Source of the DNA: Alteromonadaceae bacterium XY-R5
GTDB taxonomy: Bacteria > Pseudomonadota > Gammaproteobacteria > Enterobacterales > Alteromonadaceae
Assembly (NCBI GenBank): GCA_001660395.1
Contig: LXWE01000001.1
Location: forward strand, 496,001-560,000
Direction: 5' to 3'
Length of the DNA: 64,000 bases
Shown: positions 10,487-19,790 of the stretch, in pieces
Numbering within the stretch: position 1 is the stretch's first letter
Layout: each line of letters opens with the position of its first letter
The notes under the pieces: model-generated
Databases searched by the model: none
Seen by the model: the letters and a program-made list of their open reading frames with translations, nothing else
Told to the model about the DNA's origin: nothing
Program-made: the position numbers and the translations under genes

Positions 10487-11908
10487 ATGAAACGTTTAAT
10501 ACGTTACCTCTCAGTATTGACTATGTTAGCCAGCACCTTTTGTCACACTCAGGCACTTGCCATGGCCAAAGGCGCGGACGTGAGCTGGATCAGCGAAATG
10601 GAAGACAACGGCTATGTATTTTATAACGACCAGGGCGTTGAACAGGACCTGTTTCAAATCCTCAAAGATCACGGCATGGACTCAATTCGCTTGCGGGTTT
10701 GGGTAAATCCGGCAGATGGCTGGTATAGCAGCATTGATGATGTCATTAACAAAGCCCTGCGAGCGCAGGCCGCAGGCATGCGTATCATGATCGACTTCCA
10801 TTATAGTGACAGTTGGGCTGACCCGGGCCAGCAGACTAAACCCGCCGCCTGGTCTGATTATGATATTGATGGCCTGATGTCAGCCGTCTGGTGGCATACA
10901 TACGATTCTCTGACGGCATTAAAAAACGCCGGAGTGACGCCAGAATGGGTACAAGTCGGCAATGAAACCAACAATGGCATGCTCTGGGATGAAGGCATGG
11001 CCTCAGCCAACATGCAGAATTTTGCCTGGCTGATTAACAGTGGTCGCAATGCCGCCAAAGAAGTCTTCCCTAATACCCTAGTGGTAGTGCATTTAGCCAA
11101 TTGTCAGGACAACGATAACTTCCGCTGGATATTTGATGGCATCGGCAGCTACGGCGCCAACTATGATGTCATTGGCGCTTCGATTTATCCCACCAACGTT
11201 ACTAACAGCGATTGGGCAACCGCGAATGCCAACTGTTTGGCAAACCTGAATGACATGTTGTCGCGCTATAACAAAGATGTGATCATTTCCGAAATCGGTG
11301 CGCCCTGGGACAATGCCGACGCCAAAGCCATTGTCAGCGATATGGTTAGCAAAGTGGAGCAAGTCACAGATGGCCGCGGGCTGGGTATTTTTTACTGGGA
11401 ACCACAGGCATCCAACTTTAATGGCTACACCCTGGGGGCCTGGAACCCAAATACCGGCCGTCCCACAGACGCATTAGATGCTTTTATCGAAACAACCAGT
11501 ATCGCCATTCAATCCCGTAACAGCGGTAAATGTATCGATGTTTATAACGGCGGTACCAGCAATGGTAACGATGTGATTCAGTCAGACTGTGCCAGTACTG
11601 CACGGCAGCAATGGCACTTTAGCGCCATCAGCGACGGCTACTACCAGATTCAAAACAGCAACAGTGGTCTGTGTCTGGATGTATCCGGTAAAAGCACGGC
11701 TGATGGGGCGAATATTCTGCAATGGTCATGTAAAAGCAGTACCAACCAGCAGTTTCTGAAAGAAGATATGGGAGAGGGCTACTATCGACTTAAGTCCCGT
11801 CTTTCCGGTAAATGCATTGACGTATACGCTGCAGGCACCAGCGATGGCGATACATTAGTCCAGTGGACCTGTCACGAGAACTGGAATCAGCAATGGGCAG
11901 ATAACTGA
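10487..11908 (+). CDS. GH53 arabinogalactan endo-beta-1,4-galactanase with ricin-type lectin domain
   Basis: 473 residues. A signal peptide (cleavage ALA, about 25) is followed by a GH53 domain (28-335) that begins with the family signature KGADVSWISEMEDNG and contains SIRLRVWVNP. The acid/base E160 is in QVGNETNNG and the nucleophile E269 in ISEIGAPW; both are present, so activity is expected. Residues 338-473 form a ricin B/CBM13-like beta-trefoil with repeats such as SGKCIDVYNGG and GLCLDVSGK and QxW motifs (QQWHF, QQW). The enzyme should cut beta-1,4-galactan side chains of pectin outside the cell. An AAGGGG site precedes the start. Two LacI-type operators lie in the 203-bp upstream gap. 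A GH28 polygalacturonase elsewhere in the window fits a pectin diet. Confidence 0.94.
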   Translation: MKRLIRYLSVLTMLASTFCHTQALAMAKGADVSWISEMEDNGYVFYNDQGVEQDLFQILKDHGMDSIRLRVWVNPADGWYSSIDDVINKALRAQAAGMRIMIDFHYSDSWADPGQQTKPAAWSDYDIDGLMSAVWWHTYDSLTALKNAGVTPEWVQVGNETNNGMLWDEGMASANMQNFAWLINSGRNAAKEVFPNTLVVVHLANCQDNDNFRWIFDGIGSYGANYDVIGASIYPTNVTNSDWATANANCLANLNDMLSRYNKDVIISEIGAPWDNADAKAIVSDMVSKVEQVTDGRGLGIFYWEPQASNFNGYTLGAWNPNTGRPTDALDAFIETTSIAIQSRNSGKCIDVYNGGTSNGNDVIQSDCASTARQQWHFSAISDGYYQIQNSNSGLCLDVSGKSTADGANILQWSCKSSTNQQFLKEDMGEGYYRLKSRLSGKCIDVYAAGTSDGDTLVQWTCHENWNQQWADN

Positions 11909-11915
11909 TCCCTGA

Positions 11916-11936
11916 TGGCGGGTGTTACACCCGCCA
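11916..11936 (+). terminator. Stem-loop after the GH53 gene, possible terminator
   Basis: TGGCGGGTG pairs perfectly with CACCCGCCA around a 3-nt loop, 7 bp past the stop codon. It is followed by ATTAAAAAAC rather than a T-run, so termination on this strand would be inefficient; the hairpin may stabilise the 3' end instead. Confidence 0.5.
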
Positions 11937-12186
11937 TTAAAAAACATAAAGATATACATTTATATCATTTTATGATTATCTAGTTTCTGACTCAGACATA
12001 CAGAAGTTCACCTTTTTCTGTTTCTCTATTTGCTCAAACGGTAATCGGCCAGTGCAAATAGCATCGTCATCTTCCGGTCATAAATGTTTCATTAAAAATT
12101 CTGTCCGATTCTCTGTCTGTCTCGCTCTACCTGAATAACAACATAATGTTGCCTGAATACGGGCACCCAACGACAGAGACCCAGTG

Positions 12187-13491
12187 ATGAAAATCAGCAA
12201 ACATCTGCTGGCAGGCGCTTTCGCCCTGCTGCCGCTCACCCAAACCCATGCCGAAGATGGCAGCTTCTCGACCCTCACTTACAATGTGGCCGGGTTACTG
12301 GAAATCTTCTCCAGTGCCGACAGTGATCGCCAAAGTGCCACCGAGCAAATCAGTTGTTACGTCAACAGCTTTGATGTGGTCAATGTGCAGGAAGATTTTA
12401 ACTACCATGCCGCTTTGTATGACACCTGCAATACCCATCCCTATCGAACTGCAACCACAGGCGGTATGGGTATTGGCAGTGGCCTTAACTCCATGAGTAA
12501 CTTTACCTTTGCCGATGTAAAACGGGTGAGCTGGGACGATTGTAACGGTGTCGATTGCCTGACCCCGAAAGGTTTCACCCTGATCCAGGTACGTCTGGCC
12601 GAAGGGGTGTATGTGGATATCTATAACCTGCATACCCAGGCCCAGGTAGAAGACGCCGATCTGGAAGCCCGCCAGGCCAACATTTTGCAACTGGTGGACT
12701 ACATCAACACAGAATCCACCGGCAATGCGGTTATTGTGATGGGCGACACCAATACCCGTTATACTCGCGAAGGCGACAATATTCGTGAACTCCTTGATGC
12801 AGGCTTCAGCGATGTCTGGGTCGATCTGATTCGTCAGGGCGATATTCCGGCATTAGGAGCCGATGCCTTGGTATGTGACCCGAAAATTACCGCACCTGAA
12901 TGCGAAATCGTGGATAAAGTCTTTTATCGCAATAACAGCTTTATCAGCTTAACCGCCAGCGATTATCAGGTACGTCAGGATGACGAAACCAGCGCGGGCC
13001 TGAAGCTGTCCGACCATCCTCCTGTATCCACCCAGTGGCACTACAGCCTGGCCGATAACCGCGCCATGAGCGATCAGTTTGGCGGCACTGGCGGCACCAG
13101 CTTTAATGATGCAGACGCCTTAAACACCTCTCCCTCATTAACCTCTGTGTCACTGCGCAGCGGCTCCCGGGTCGATCAGATTGCCTTTGGTTATGCTAAC
13201 GGCACGAGTTTAAGCCACGGCGGCAGCGGCGGTTCCGCAAGCAGTATGGTGCTGAGCGCTGGTGATTACCTGACTCAGGCCACCCTCTGCAGCGGCGTTA
13301 AAAATAGTACCACCCGGATCTTTTATGTCAGCCTGACCAGCGCTCAGGGCAATACGCTGACAGGCGGCAGCAGCACCAACAGTTGTGTCACTTACACCGC
13401 CCCGGATGGCTGGCAAATTCTGGGTGGGCATGGTCGAGCGGGCACAGAACTGGACAACCTCGGACTGATTTATGCGCCAGTCAGCGAATAA
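12187..13491 (+). CDS. Secreted endonuclease/exonuclease/phosphatase-fold protein with C-terminal jacalin-like lectin domain
   Basis: 434 residues from the ATG at 12187; a GTG immediately before it is an alternative. A signal peptide ends in AHA near residue 23. The catalytic domain (about 28-285) has the EEP-family landmarks: LTYNVAG at the start, VVNVQEDF with the metal-binding Glu, MGDTNTR (the GDxN motif) and LSDHPPV (the SDH motif with the catalytic His). Such enzymes cleave phosphodiesters in DNA, phospholipids or phosphosugars. Residues from about 295 to the end (QFGGTGGTSFND, GGHGRAGTELDNLG) look like a jacalin/mannose-binding lectin beta-prism that would anchor it to glycans. It lies 64 bp before a sigma-factor gene and may be part of the FecIR-controlled set. 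DNase versus lipase activity cannot be decided from sequence. Confidence 0.82.
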   Translation: MKISKHLLAGAFALLPLTQTHAEDGSFSTLTYNVAGLLEIFSSADSDRQSATEQISCYVNSFDVVNVQEDFNYHAALYDTCNTHPYRTATTGGMGIGSGLNSMSNFTFADVKRVSWDDCNGVDCLTPKGFTLIQVRLAEGVYVDIYNLHTQAQVEDADLEARQANILQLVDYINTESTGNAVIVMGDTNTRYTREGDNIRELLDAGFSDVWVDLIRQGDIPALGADALVCDPKITAPECEIVDKVFYRNNSFISLTASDYQVRQDDETSAGLKLSDHPPVSTQWHYSLADNRAMSDQFGGTGGTSFNDADALNTSPSLTSVSLRSGSRVDQIAFGYANGTSLSHGGSGGSASSMVLSAGDYLTQATLCSGVKNSTTRIFYVSLTSAQGNTLTGGSSTNSCVTYTAPDGWQILGGHGRAGTELDNLGLIYAPVSE

Positions 13492-13555
13492 GCAGGTTGT
13501 CGATTTTCTGTCATATTCATCGCGTAAACTATCGGGTATAAAAAAAACCGAACAC

Positions 13556-14050
13556 ATGGATATGTCAAAGGCAAGCAAGCCCATCGCTGAATTGTACCAA
13601 AGCGTGGTAGCGGATAACCAACTTAACCGCTACCTGCAACGGCATGCCAGCAGCGCAGATGAAGCCGCAGAGCTGTATCAGGAATCAATTGTGCGGGTAC
13701 TGGAACAGGCCCGCCAGCAGACCATCCAAAATCCGATCGCCTATGCCATTCAGGTGGCCAAGCATTTGCTGATGCGACCTAAACGCGAATCAGAAGAAGT
13801 GTCTGAAGATATCGCCTGCCCTCGCCCTTGCCCGGAGAACGACCTTTACCAACAACAGAGACTGGCGCTGATGCAGACAGCCATCGACGCCATGCCCCCC
13901 ATGCGCCGCAAAGTGTTTATTCTGCGCCGATTACAGGGCGAAAGCCGGGACCAAATTGCGCGTAAGCTGGATCTCAGTGATGATGCAGTGTCCAAGCACC
14001 TGACCCGGGCCATGGCGGATTTACAACGCCATCTGGATAAACATAGATAG
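13556..14050 (+). CDS. FecI-like ECF RNA polymerase sigma factor
   Basis: 164 residues from the ATG at 13556, with an alternative ATG two codons later. Region 2 includes ADEAAELYQESIVRVLEQA and NPIAYAIQVAKHLL. Region 4 has MPPMRRKVFILRRLQGES followed by the helix-turn-helix IARKLDLSDDAVSKHL. This is the pattern of iron-starvation (FecI-type) sigma factors that are released by a FecR protein when an outer-membrane receptor binds its ligand. The next two genes are exactly such a FecR and an STN-containing receptor, spaced by 17 and 4 bp, so the three are co-transcribed. No clear ribosome-binding site precedes the start. Confidence 0.9.
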   Translation: MDMSKASKPIAELYQSVVADNQLNRYLQRHASSADEAAELYQESIVRVLEQARQQTIQNPIAYAIQVAKHLLMRPKRESEEVSEDIACPRPCPENDLYQQQRLALMQTAIDAMPPMRRKVFILRRLQGESRDQIARKLDLSDDAVSKHLTRAMADLQRHLDKHR

Positions 14051-14067
14051 GCAGTGAGACCCTAGCT

Positions 14068-15021
14068 TTGAGTTTGCAATCCGAACAAGACTATATATAT
14101 GAACAAGCGGCACAATGGCTGGAACGCCTGGCTGACGGAAAACTTGATCACCTCAGCAAACGCCGTTTCAGCAACTGGCTAAATAGCAGTGATGCCCACC
14201 GCCAGGTATTTGAAAACATGTGCCAAACCTGGGCCAGTCCGGCACTGGAACAAAGCCTTGCCCACGCATTGTCCACCACACCGACACCCGCTAAACGCCT
14301 GCCCGCCTGGCAATGGGCCAATGCGGGAGTATTTTCTCTGGCATTTGTCTGCCTGTTATCCCTGACCTTACTCTGGAGCAACGATCGCCCGGATGTTCAG
14401 GCATTTCAGACACAACTGGCGCAACAGGTACATACCCAGCTGAGCGATGGCAGCAACATTGAGCTCGGGCCAGACAGCGAATTACAGGTGCAATTGCGAA
14501 ACGACAAACGCGCATTATCGCTGCACAAAGGCGTCGCCTATTTTGCGGTGGCCAAAGACAAAAGCCGCCCCTTTGAAGTCAGTATTGGCAGCGCAACTGT
14601 GGTGGCTGTGGGTACCGAATTTAATATCGACCGCGGCCTACAGGGCACAGATGTGATTGTCTACGAAGGTGCCGTTCAGGTGCGGGCCACCCCCGATAGT
14701 CCGGCGAAACTGCTAAAAGCCGGTGAGCATATTCGCATTCATGGCAACCGCCTGTCAGATATCGAAAGCCTGGATATGACGCAACTGGTGGACTGGCGCA
14801 GTGGCTGGCTGGAAATCAGCGATGAGCCCATGAGCTATCTGCTTGAACGGCTTAACCGGCGCAGCCAAATTCCGATTATCGCCGCTGCAGACGTCGCCAA
14901 TACCCGCATCGCCGGGCGTTTTGCCCTGAATGATACCGAGCATACACTGAACCTGTTGCAGCAGGCTTATGGACTCACCCTGGCAAAGGATGCCAAACAC
15001 ATTTATCTCGCTATGCGTTAA
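14068..15021 (+). CDS. FecR-family anti-sigma / signal-transducing protein
   Basis: 317 residues starting at a TTG; no in-frame ATG is available near the start. The cytoplasmic N-terminus (DUF4880-like, about 8-55, EQAAQWLERLADG and WLNSSDAHRQVFENM) binds the sigma factor. One membrane helix follows at about 84-103, and the periplasmic FecR domain (about 115-210, with FEVSIGSATVVAVGTEFNI) comes next. The C-terminal part (STN-like, about 235-315) would contact the receptor's signalling domain. It transmits receptor occupancy to the sigma factor encoded just upstream. The stop codon is 4 bp before the receptor start. Confidence 0.93.
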   Translation: MSLQSEQDYIYEQAAQWLERLADGKLDHLSKRRFSNWLNSSDAHRQVFENMCQTWASPALEQSLAHALSTTPTPAKRLPAWQWANAGVFSLAFVCLLSLTLLWSNDRPDVQAFQTQLAQQVHTQLSDGSNIELGPDSELQVQLRNDKRALSLHKGVAYFAVAKDKSRPFEVSIGSATVVAVGTEFNIDRGLQGTDVIVYEGAVQVRATPDSPAKLLKAGEHIRIHGNRLSDIESLDMTQLVDWRSGWLEISDEPMSYLLERLNRRSQIPIIAAADVANTRIAGRFALNDTEHTLNLLQQAYGLTLAKDAKHIYLAMR

Positions 15022-15025
15022 TTTC

Positions 15026-17878
15026 ATGTTGTTGCGGCTGCGCTTATTCTGCCTGTTTGGAGGATGCTGGTTTTACTGGGCACAGCCTGCCTTTGCCAGC
15101 AATACCGACAGCTTCGCCTTCGCCCAGCAGGCTCAACCTCTGGGCAATGCACTGGTCAGTCTGGCTCGCACCATCAATCAAACCCTGATTTACGATCCAG
15201 AGCAGGTTAAAGCGATACAGGCACCGCCCCTGAAGGGTAGCTATACCGCCGTCGAAGCATTAGCTGCACTGCTTAATGCATCTGACTTACAGGCTTCAGA
15301 ACTTAACAATGGCTGGCTGATTAAACGCATCCCCAAAGCCACTGCCACAGCTGTGGTTCATGCTGCAGCTCCCTCATCTGAACCTGCCCCCATTGAAGAA
15401 CTGACCGTCACTGCCAGTTATGGCGACAGCCTGGATCGGGCCAGTCTGGAGAAGCAATTCGCGGCTCAAAGCAAAGAACTGATTTTCGCCTCCGACATCG
15501 CCGAATTCCCGGCCTTTAATATTGCTGAAGCCCTCAACCGCACCCCAGGCATCTCCGTTGAACGCGACAGGGGCGAAGCCCTGTTTATTAGCGTACGCGG
15601 GTTACCCACCCAGTTTAATACCCTGACCGTCAATGGACTGCATATGGCGGCGAATGAAAATGTGCGTACCTCAGAGCAATACGGCCGCCGTTTTCATTAC
15701 GATTTGTTGCCAGCCGAACTAGTGGCGGCAGTAGACGTGAGCAAATCCCCTATGGCCAGCGATCCTGCCGGCACCATAGGTGGCAATGTCAATATTCGCA
15801 CTTATCATCCCCTTGAGCTTGGTGATGACCGTTTCGCCTTTACCTTTGCCGCCAGTGAATCCCCGCTGGCCGAACACACCGATCCGCGCACCTCACTACT
15901 GGGTAACTGGGTAAATGCATCAAAAACCCTGGGCTTTACCCTCGCGGGTGCCTGGTCTCAACGCCATATTCGTCAGGATCGCGCTCTGGCATTTGATTGG
16001 ATCACCGATAACAGTCAGGAGGATAATCCCCGCCACTATATCGCCAGTCTGCGTCCCACTCAGGAACAGGAATCCCGTCAACGCTGGGGCCTGAGCAGCA
16101 CCCTGCAATGGCAGCCAAGCGCAGCTCAAACCCTGAGCCTGCAATATCTGCGGCTGGCGCGACAGATTGATTATCAGGAATATTCTTACAGTGCTGACTT
16201 TACCCTCGATAATCTCGATACCGCGACCAGTATCTGGAACGACAATATCCTTACCAGTGCCACCACGTACGACGGCTCCGCCCAAATCAGTCGCGAAAGT
16301 GCCGGGTTGCTGGATGTCAGCCAAACCCTGCAACTCAGCTATCAGGCCCAACTTGCCGGCTGGCAGGTAGAGTTAAACGCCACTGGCTCAGAAGCTGACA
16401 GCCGCAACAATGATCCCATCCGGCGCACCCGCTTACGCCGTGATGATGGCATTGGCTTTAATCTGACGGTGGATAAAAACCTCAGCCGCAATTTACCCAG
16501 CCTGACCTACTTTACTCTGGATTTAACTGACGCCAGTGAGTTTCCCGGCCGGCGTCTGGAGTGGCGAGTAAATCAGGCCAGAGATACCCAGACCAGTATC
16601 GCCCTCAATCTGCATCATGAACTTGCCTCATGGTTCGATTCTGTGGATGCGGGGCTGATGCTGCAGCGTCATCGCCGCAACTATCAGCGCCGCGACCAGT
16701 TAATCACCGACGGCATTAACGGTCAGTACTTTGCGCAAAGTGATTTTACGCTGGTAAATAACGGCTTTTTGTCCAACCAGGGGGCAGACATGTCTTTACC
16801 ACGCCAGTGGTTGGTGCCAATTGAATCTGTATTCTGGCAGGATGGCCTGATTGCAGACGCTGATACGCCCAGCGATCAGGACAAACTCAACAGCTATCGG
16901 ATTACCGAAGACACCGACAGCAGCTTTGTGCAGTTCAACCTTGATCAAGCCAAGATGTGGGGAAACCTCGGCGTGCGTCTGGTCAACACCCGCCTGCTCA
17001 GCCAGGGCTACTTTACCGAAGCCGCCGACATCATCAGCGCCAGTGATATCGCCTTTGATTCGAACCATCATTATCTTTTGCCTGCCGCGAATCTGGCTTA
17101 TGCCCTAACCCCAAACTGGCAGTTACGTGGCGCAGCTTCCAAAGCCCTGAGTCGACCCGATTTACCAGATCTAGCCCCGCGCCTGACCCTTAACTCCGGG
17201 GATGAATTATCTGCAGAAGGTGGCAACCCTTACCTCAGGCCAATTCAGGCCTGGCAGTTTGACCTGTCCCTGACCTACTATCAGCAAGACAATGACTATA
17301 TGGGCTTAAGCCTGTTCTACAAACGCCTCGACAGCTTTATTCAGGATGCAATCTCATCTCTGGTGGTCAATGGAAAAACCTATCAGTTGCAGAGTAAAGC
17401 CAATGGCGGGCGCGCTCGGGTGGCTGGGTTGGAATGGGTAGCGCAGCAAAGTGGGAATCCATTTAATCTGCCGGGTCATCAGCTTGGCATCAATCTGAAC
17501 CTGACCCTGACGGAATCCAGCGCCATCTATCAACAGGACAATCAGCAATGGCAAAGCGACCTTGCCGGTGTCGCCAACCGTACTTTTAATACAGAAGTGT
17601 TTTATGACACCCCTGGCTGGTCAGCCCGGATCAATTACAACTGGACCGGCGCAATACTGCAGGAAATCGCCAATAGCACTCAGCCTGCGCGCTACAGCGC
17701 CGCGTTTGGTAATCTGGGGCTGCATCTGGCCTATCACCTCAATGATCAGGTCAGACTATTTATTGAAGGCACCAATTTACTCGCACAGGCAGAGCGGGAA
17801 TATGTCCTCGGCGGTTACTTTACCAACTATAGCTACTATGGCCGCACCCTCGCCTTAGGCATTGCCTTGCGCCTGTAA
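15026..17878 (+). CDS. STN-domain TonB-dependent receptor (signal-transducing)
   Basis: 950 residues from the ATG at 15026. A signal peptide (cleavage near AFA, 24) is followed by a secretin/TonB short N-terminal (STN) domain (about 28-105) with PLGNALVSLARTINQTLIYD. The TonB box/plug follows (ELTVTASYGD, then IAEFPAFNIAEALNRTPGI and SVRGLPTQFNTLTVNG). The C-terminal barrel ends in GIALRL. Ligand binding would be signalled through the upstream FecR to the sigma factor. The plug resembles carbohydrate-type rather than siderophore-type receptors, and nearby genes encode galactanase and lectin-bearing secreted enzymes. The ligand is therefore more likely a glycan or phospho-compound than an iron chelate, but this is inference. 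The longer reading frame from 14969 overlaps fecR and is not favoured. Confidence 0.93.
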   Translation: MLLRLRLFCLFGGCWFYWAQPAFASNTDSFAFAQQAQPLGNALVSLARTINQTLIYDPEQVKAIQAPPLKGSYTAVEALAALLNASDLQASELNNGWLIKRIPKATATAVVHAAAPSSEPAPIEELTVTASYGDSLDRASLEKQFAAQSKELIFASDIAEFPAFNIAEALNRTPGISVERDRGEALFISVRGLPTQFNTLTVNGLHMAANENVRTSEQYGRRFHYDLLPAELVAAVDVSKSPMASDPAGTIGGNVNIRTYHPLELGDDRFAFTFAASESPLAEHTDPRTSLLGNWVNASKTLGFTLAGAWSQRHIRQDRALAFDWITDNSQEDNPRHYIASLRPTQEQESRQRWGLSSTLQWQPSAAQTLSLQYLRLARQIDYQEYSYSADFTLDNLDTATSIWNDNILTSATTYDGSAQISRESAGLLDVSQTLQLSYQAQLAGWQVELNATGSEADSRNNDPIRRTRLRRDDGIGFNLTVDKNLSRNLPSLTYFTLDLTDASEFPGRRLEWRVNQARDTQTSIALNLHHELASWFDSVDAGLMLQRHRRNYQRRDQLITDGINGQYFAQSDFTLVNNGFLSNQGADMSLPRQWLVPIESVFWQDGLIADADTPSDQDKLNSYRITEDTDSSFVQFNLDQAKMWGNLGVRLVNTRLLSQGYFTEAADIISASDIAFDSNHHYLLPAANLAYALTPNWQLRGAASKALSRPDLPDLAPRLTLNSGDELSAEGGNPYLRPIQAWQFDLSLTYYQQDNDYMGLSLFYKRLDSFIQDAISSLVVNGKTYQLQSKANGGRARVAGLEWVAQQSGNPFNLPGHQLGINLNLTLTESSAIYQQDNQQWQSDLAGVANRTFNTEVFYDTPGWSARINYNWTGAILQEIANSTQPARYSAAFGNLGLHLAYHLNDQVRLFIEGTNLLAQAEREYVLGGYFTNYSYYGRTLALGIALRL

Positions 17879-17989
17879 CGACACAAAGTTGAACTTGCCA
17901 ACAATGTCCTCCATACTCTGCGCAAATTTATACCGACAGGTATCCTTTTAGGATTTTTACCCTAGCGAATCGCTAACGAGTTTATCATC

Positions 17990-18919
17990 ATGATGTTGTC
18001 GCCTTTACTCATGCTTGCGCTTGCTCAAACTCCCACCGCCATCCAGCCAGTAGCGGCTCAGGTGCAGCTTAGTTATGCTGCGCTGAATACCGCTTTGCAT
18101 CAGGCCGTGCGCGCCGGTGATGTTGCCGGCCTCGAAGCGTTAGTCAAAGCAGGTGAGCCAGTTAATGCAACAGATGACGCTGGCAATGCAGCGCTGCATT
18201 TGGCGATGAACTCAGAATTACCCGCGCAAACCTCAGCACAAATGGTGTTAATCCTGATTCAGGCAGGGGCGGACATTCAGGCCCGGAATCAGAACCAAAG
18301 CACACCTTTGGCGTTAGCGGCTGAATATAATCAGCTGGAAAGTACCCGTTTGCTGCTGGAGCATGGTGCAGATGTGCAAGCCAGAGACAAATGGCAATGG
18401 ACTCCCCTGCACTCGGCGGTCAATTTTGCCAAAAATCCCCAATTGGTCGCACTGCTGATTGAGGCGGGTGCGGATGTTAACGCTACCCATATTTATGGTT
18501 GGTCACCCTTGCACCATACCGCCAATTATCAGGGTCGGGATGAACACGATTTGGCCGACATCGCCGTAATTTTGCTAAAAGCAGGGGCTAATCCCAACCT
18601 GGCCGGCAAAGAAGGATTATCTCCACTGGCGTTTGCCGCCAAAAATAACAAGCCAGATACCCTGCAAACCCTGGTTGAAAATGGCGCCAATGTAGATCAG
18701 CCAGACAATCAGGGGTGGACGCCGCTAATGCATGCCGTTGCCTACAGCCAAAACCCTGAGTTAGTGGGCCAACTATTACAGGCGGGCGCTAACCCGGGTG
18801 CTAAAACCCGCGAAGGTGATACTGCCATGACCCTGGCGAACTCCCTCGACACAGCCAACGCTGAAAATAAAGAGCGCATTCAGGAAATGCTGGCCAAGGC
18901 CAAAAGCTACCAATTCTGA
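17990..18919 (+). CDS. Ankyrin-repeat protein, probably exported
   Basis: 309 residues. A hydrophobic N-terminus (MMLSPLLMLALAQTPTAIQPV) looks like a short signal peptide or anchor. The rest is about seven ankyrin repeats with the usual motifs, for example NAALHLAMN, STPLALAAEYNQLESTRLLL, WTPLHSAVNF, WSPLHHTANYQG and WTPLMHAVAY, each closed by a LIxAGAD-type turn. Ankyrin arrays bind proteins; the partner is unknown. Both ATGs at the start (17990, 17993) are plausible and neither has a clear ribosome-binding site. It follows the STN receptor by 111 bp and might be read through from it. Confidence 0.88.
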   Translation: MMLSPLLMLALAQTPTAIQPVAAQVQLSYAALNTALHQAVRAGDVAGLEALVKAGEPVNATDDAGNAALHLAMNSELPAQTSAQMVLILIQAGADIQARNQNQSTPLALAAEYNQLESTRLLLEHGADVQARDKWQWTPLHSAVNFAKNPQLVALLIEAGADVNATHIYGWSPLHHTANYQGRDEHDLADIAVILLKAGANPNLAGKEGLSPLAFAAKNNKPDTLQTLVENGANVDQPDNQGWTPLMHAVAYSQNPELVGQLLQAGANPGAKTREGDTAMTLANSLDTANAENKERIQEMLAKAKSYQF

Positions 18920-19009
18920 TCGCACAAACATTGCACAACAATTCAGCGCAGGCTTGGGTATACTGGTTGTCCAGTATTCGCCATGAGCAGAAAAATAAGG
19001 CAGCGTTTG

Positions 19010-19702
19010 ATGCAAGTATTAATGTTAAGTAGCTCCCGCTACGCCGATCATCCTTATCTGGGTTATGCCCAGGACATGCTAAAAAGCCACTTTGCCAATA
19101 TCAGCGAATTAATTTTTATTCCCTATGCTGGCGTCACTCTGGATTACGACGACTATACCCAGAAAGTACAGGAGGCATTGCCCTGGTTAAACGTCACCGG
19201 CCTGCATACGACGTCTGATCCTGTGGCTGCGGTTAACCATGCTCAGGCCATTGCTGTGGGTGGCGGTAATACCTTTCATCTTTTGCATGAACTCTATGCT
19301 CTGCAACTGATTGAGCCTATCCAGACTAAAGTCAAAGCCGGTATGCCATACGCTGGCTGGAGCGCAGGTTCGAATATCTGTGGGGCCAGCATTCGTACCA
19401 CTAACGATATGCCGATTATCGAACCGCCTTCGTTCGCCGCACTCGGGTTTCTGCCATTTCAGCTAAATCCCCATTACAGTGATTATCATCCACCGGGTTT
19501 TCATGGGGAAACCCGCGACCAGCGTTTACAGGAGTTTTGCGTTGTGAACCCGAGCACACCTGTGGTGGCGATTCGTGAAGGCTCGGCATTAAAATTGGAC
19601 GGTAAACGTCTGACCCTCGAAGGTGATCTGGATGGCTTTATCTTTTTAGGCCAGGACAAAATCCCGGTTGCTGCCCAGAGTGACTTAAGCCACCTGCTTT
19701 AA
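19010..19702 (+). CDS. pepE: Dipeptidase E (alpha-aspartyl dipeptidase, S51)
   Basis: 230 residues from the ATG at 19010, chosen because AAGGCAG lies 8 nt upstream and the protein then begins MQVLMLSSSR, matching the E. coli PepE N-terminus. The catalytic Ser118 is in AGWSAGSNI, Asp133 in NDMP and His155 in NPHYSDYH. The spacing 118-133-155 equals that of the E. coli triad (120-135-157). AVGGGNTFHLL is the conserved glycine-rich strand. The cytosolic enzyme hydrolyses Asp-X dipeptides. The long frame from 18983 adds nine unsupported residues. The gene stands alone between an ankyrin gene and a binding-protein gene. Confidence 0.93.
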   Translation: MQVLMLSSSRYADHPYLGYAQDMLKSHFANISELIFIPYAGVTLDYDDYTQKVQEALPWLNVTGLHTTSDPVAAVNHAQAIAVGGGNTFHLLHELYALQLIEPIQTKVKAGMPYAGWSAGSNICGASIRTTNDMPIIEPPSFAALGFLPFQLNPHYSDYHPPGFHGETRDQRLQEFCVVNPSTPVVAIREGSALKLDGKRLTLEGDLDGFIFLGQDKIPVAAQSDLSHLL

Positions 19703-19726
19703 ATTCACTTCGAATTTCCTATTTGC

Positions 19727-19744
19727 GCCTGGGGCAACCCAGGC
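19727..19744 (+). terminator. Stem-loop after pepE, weak terminator candidate
   Basis: GCCTGGG and CCCAGGC form a perfect 7-bp stem with a GCAA tetraloop 25 bp after the stop codon. GNRA-type loops are stable, but no T-run follows, so rho-independent termination is doubtful. Confidence 0.4.
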
Positions 19745-19790
19745 TCTGCTACAGTTATGTTATCTGCGTTAACTTTGGCCTGCATGACTC

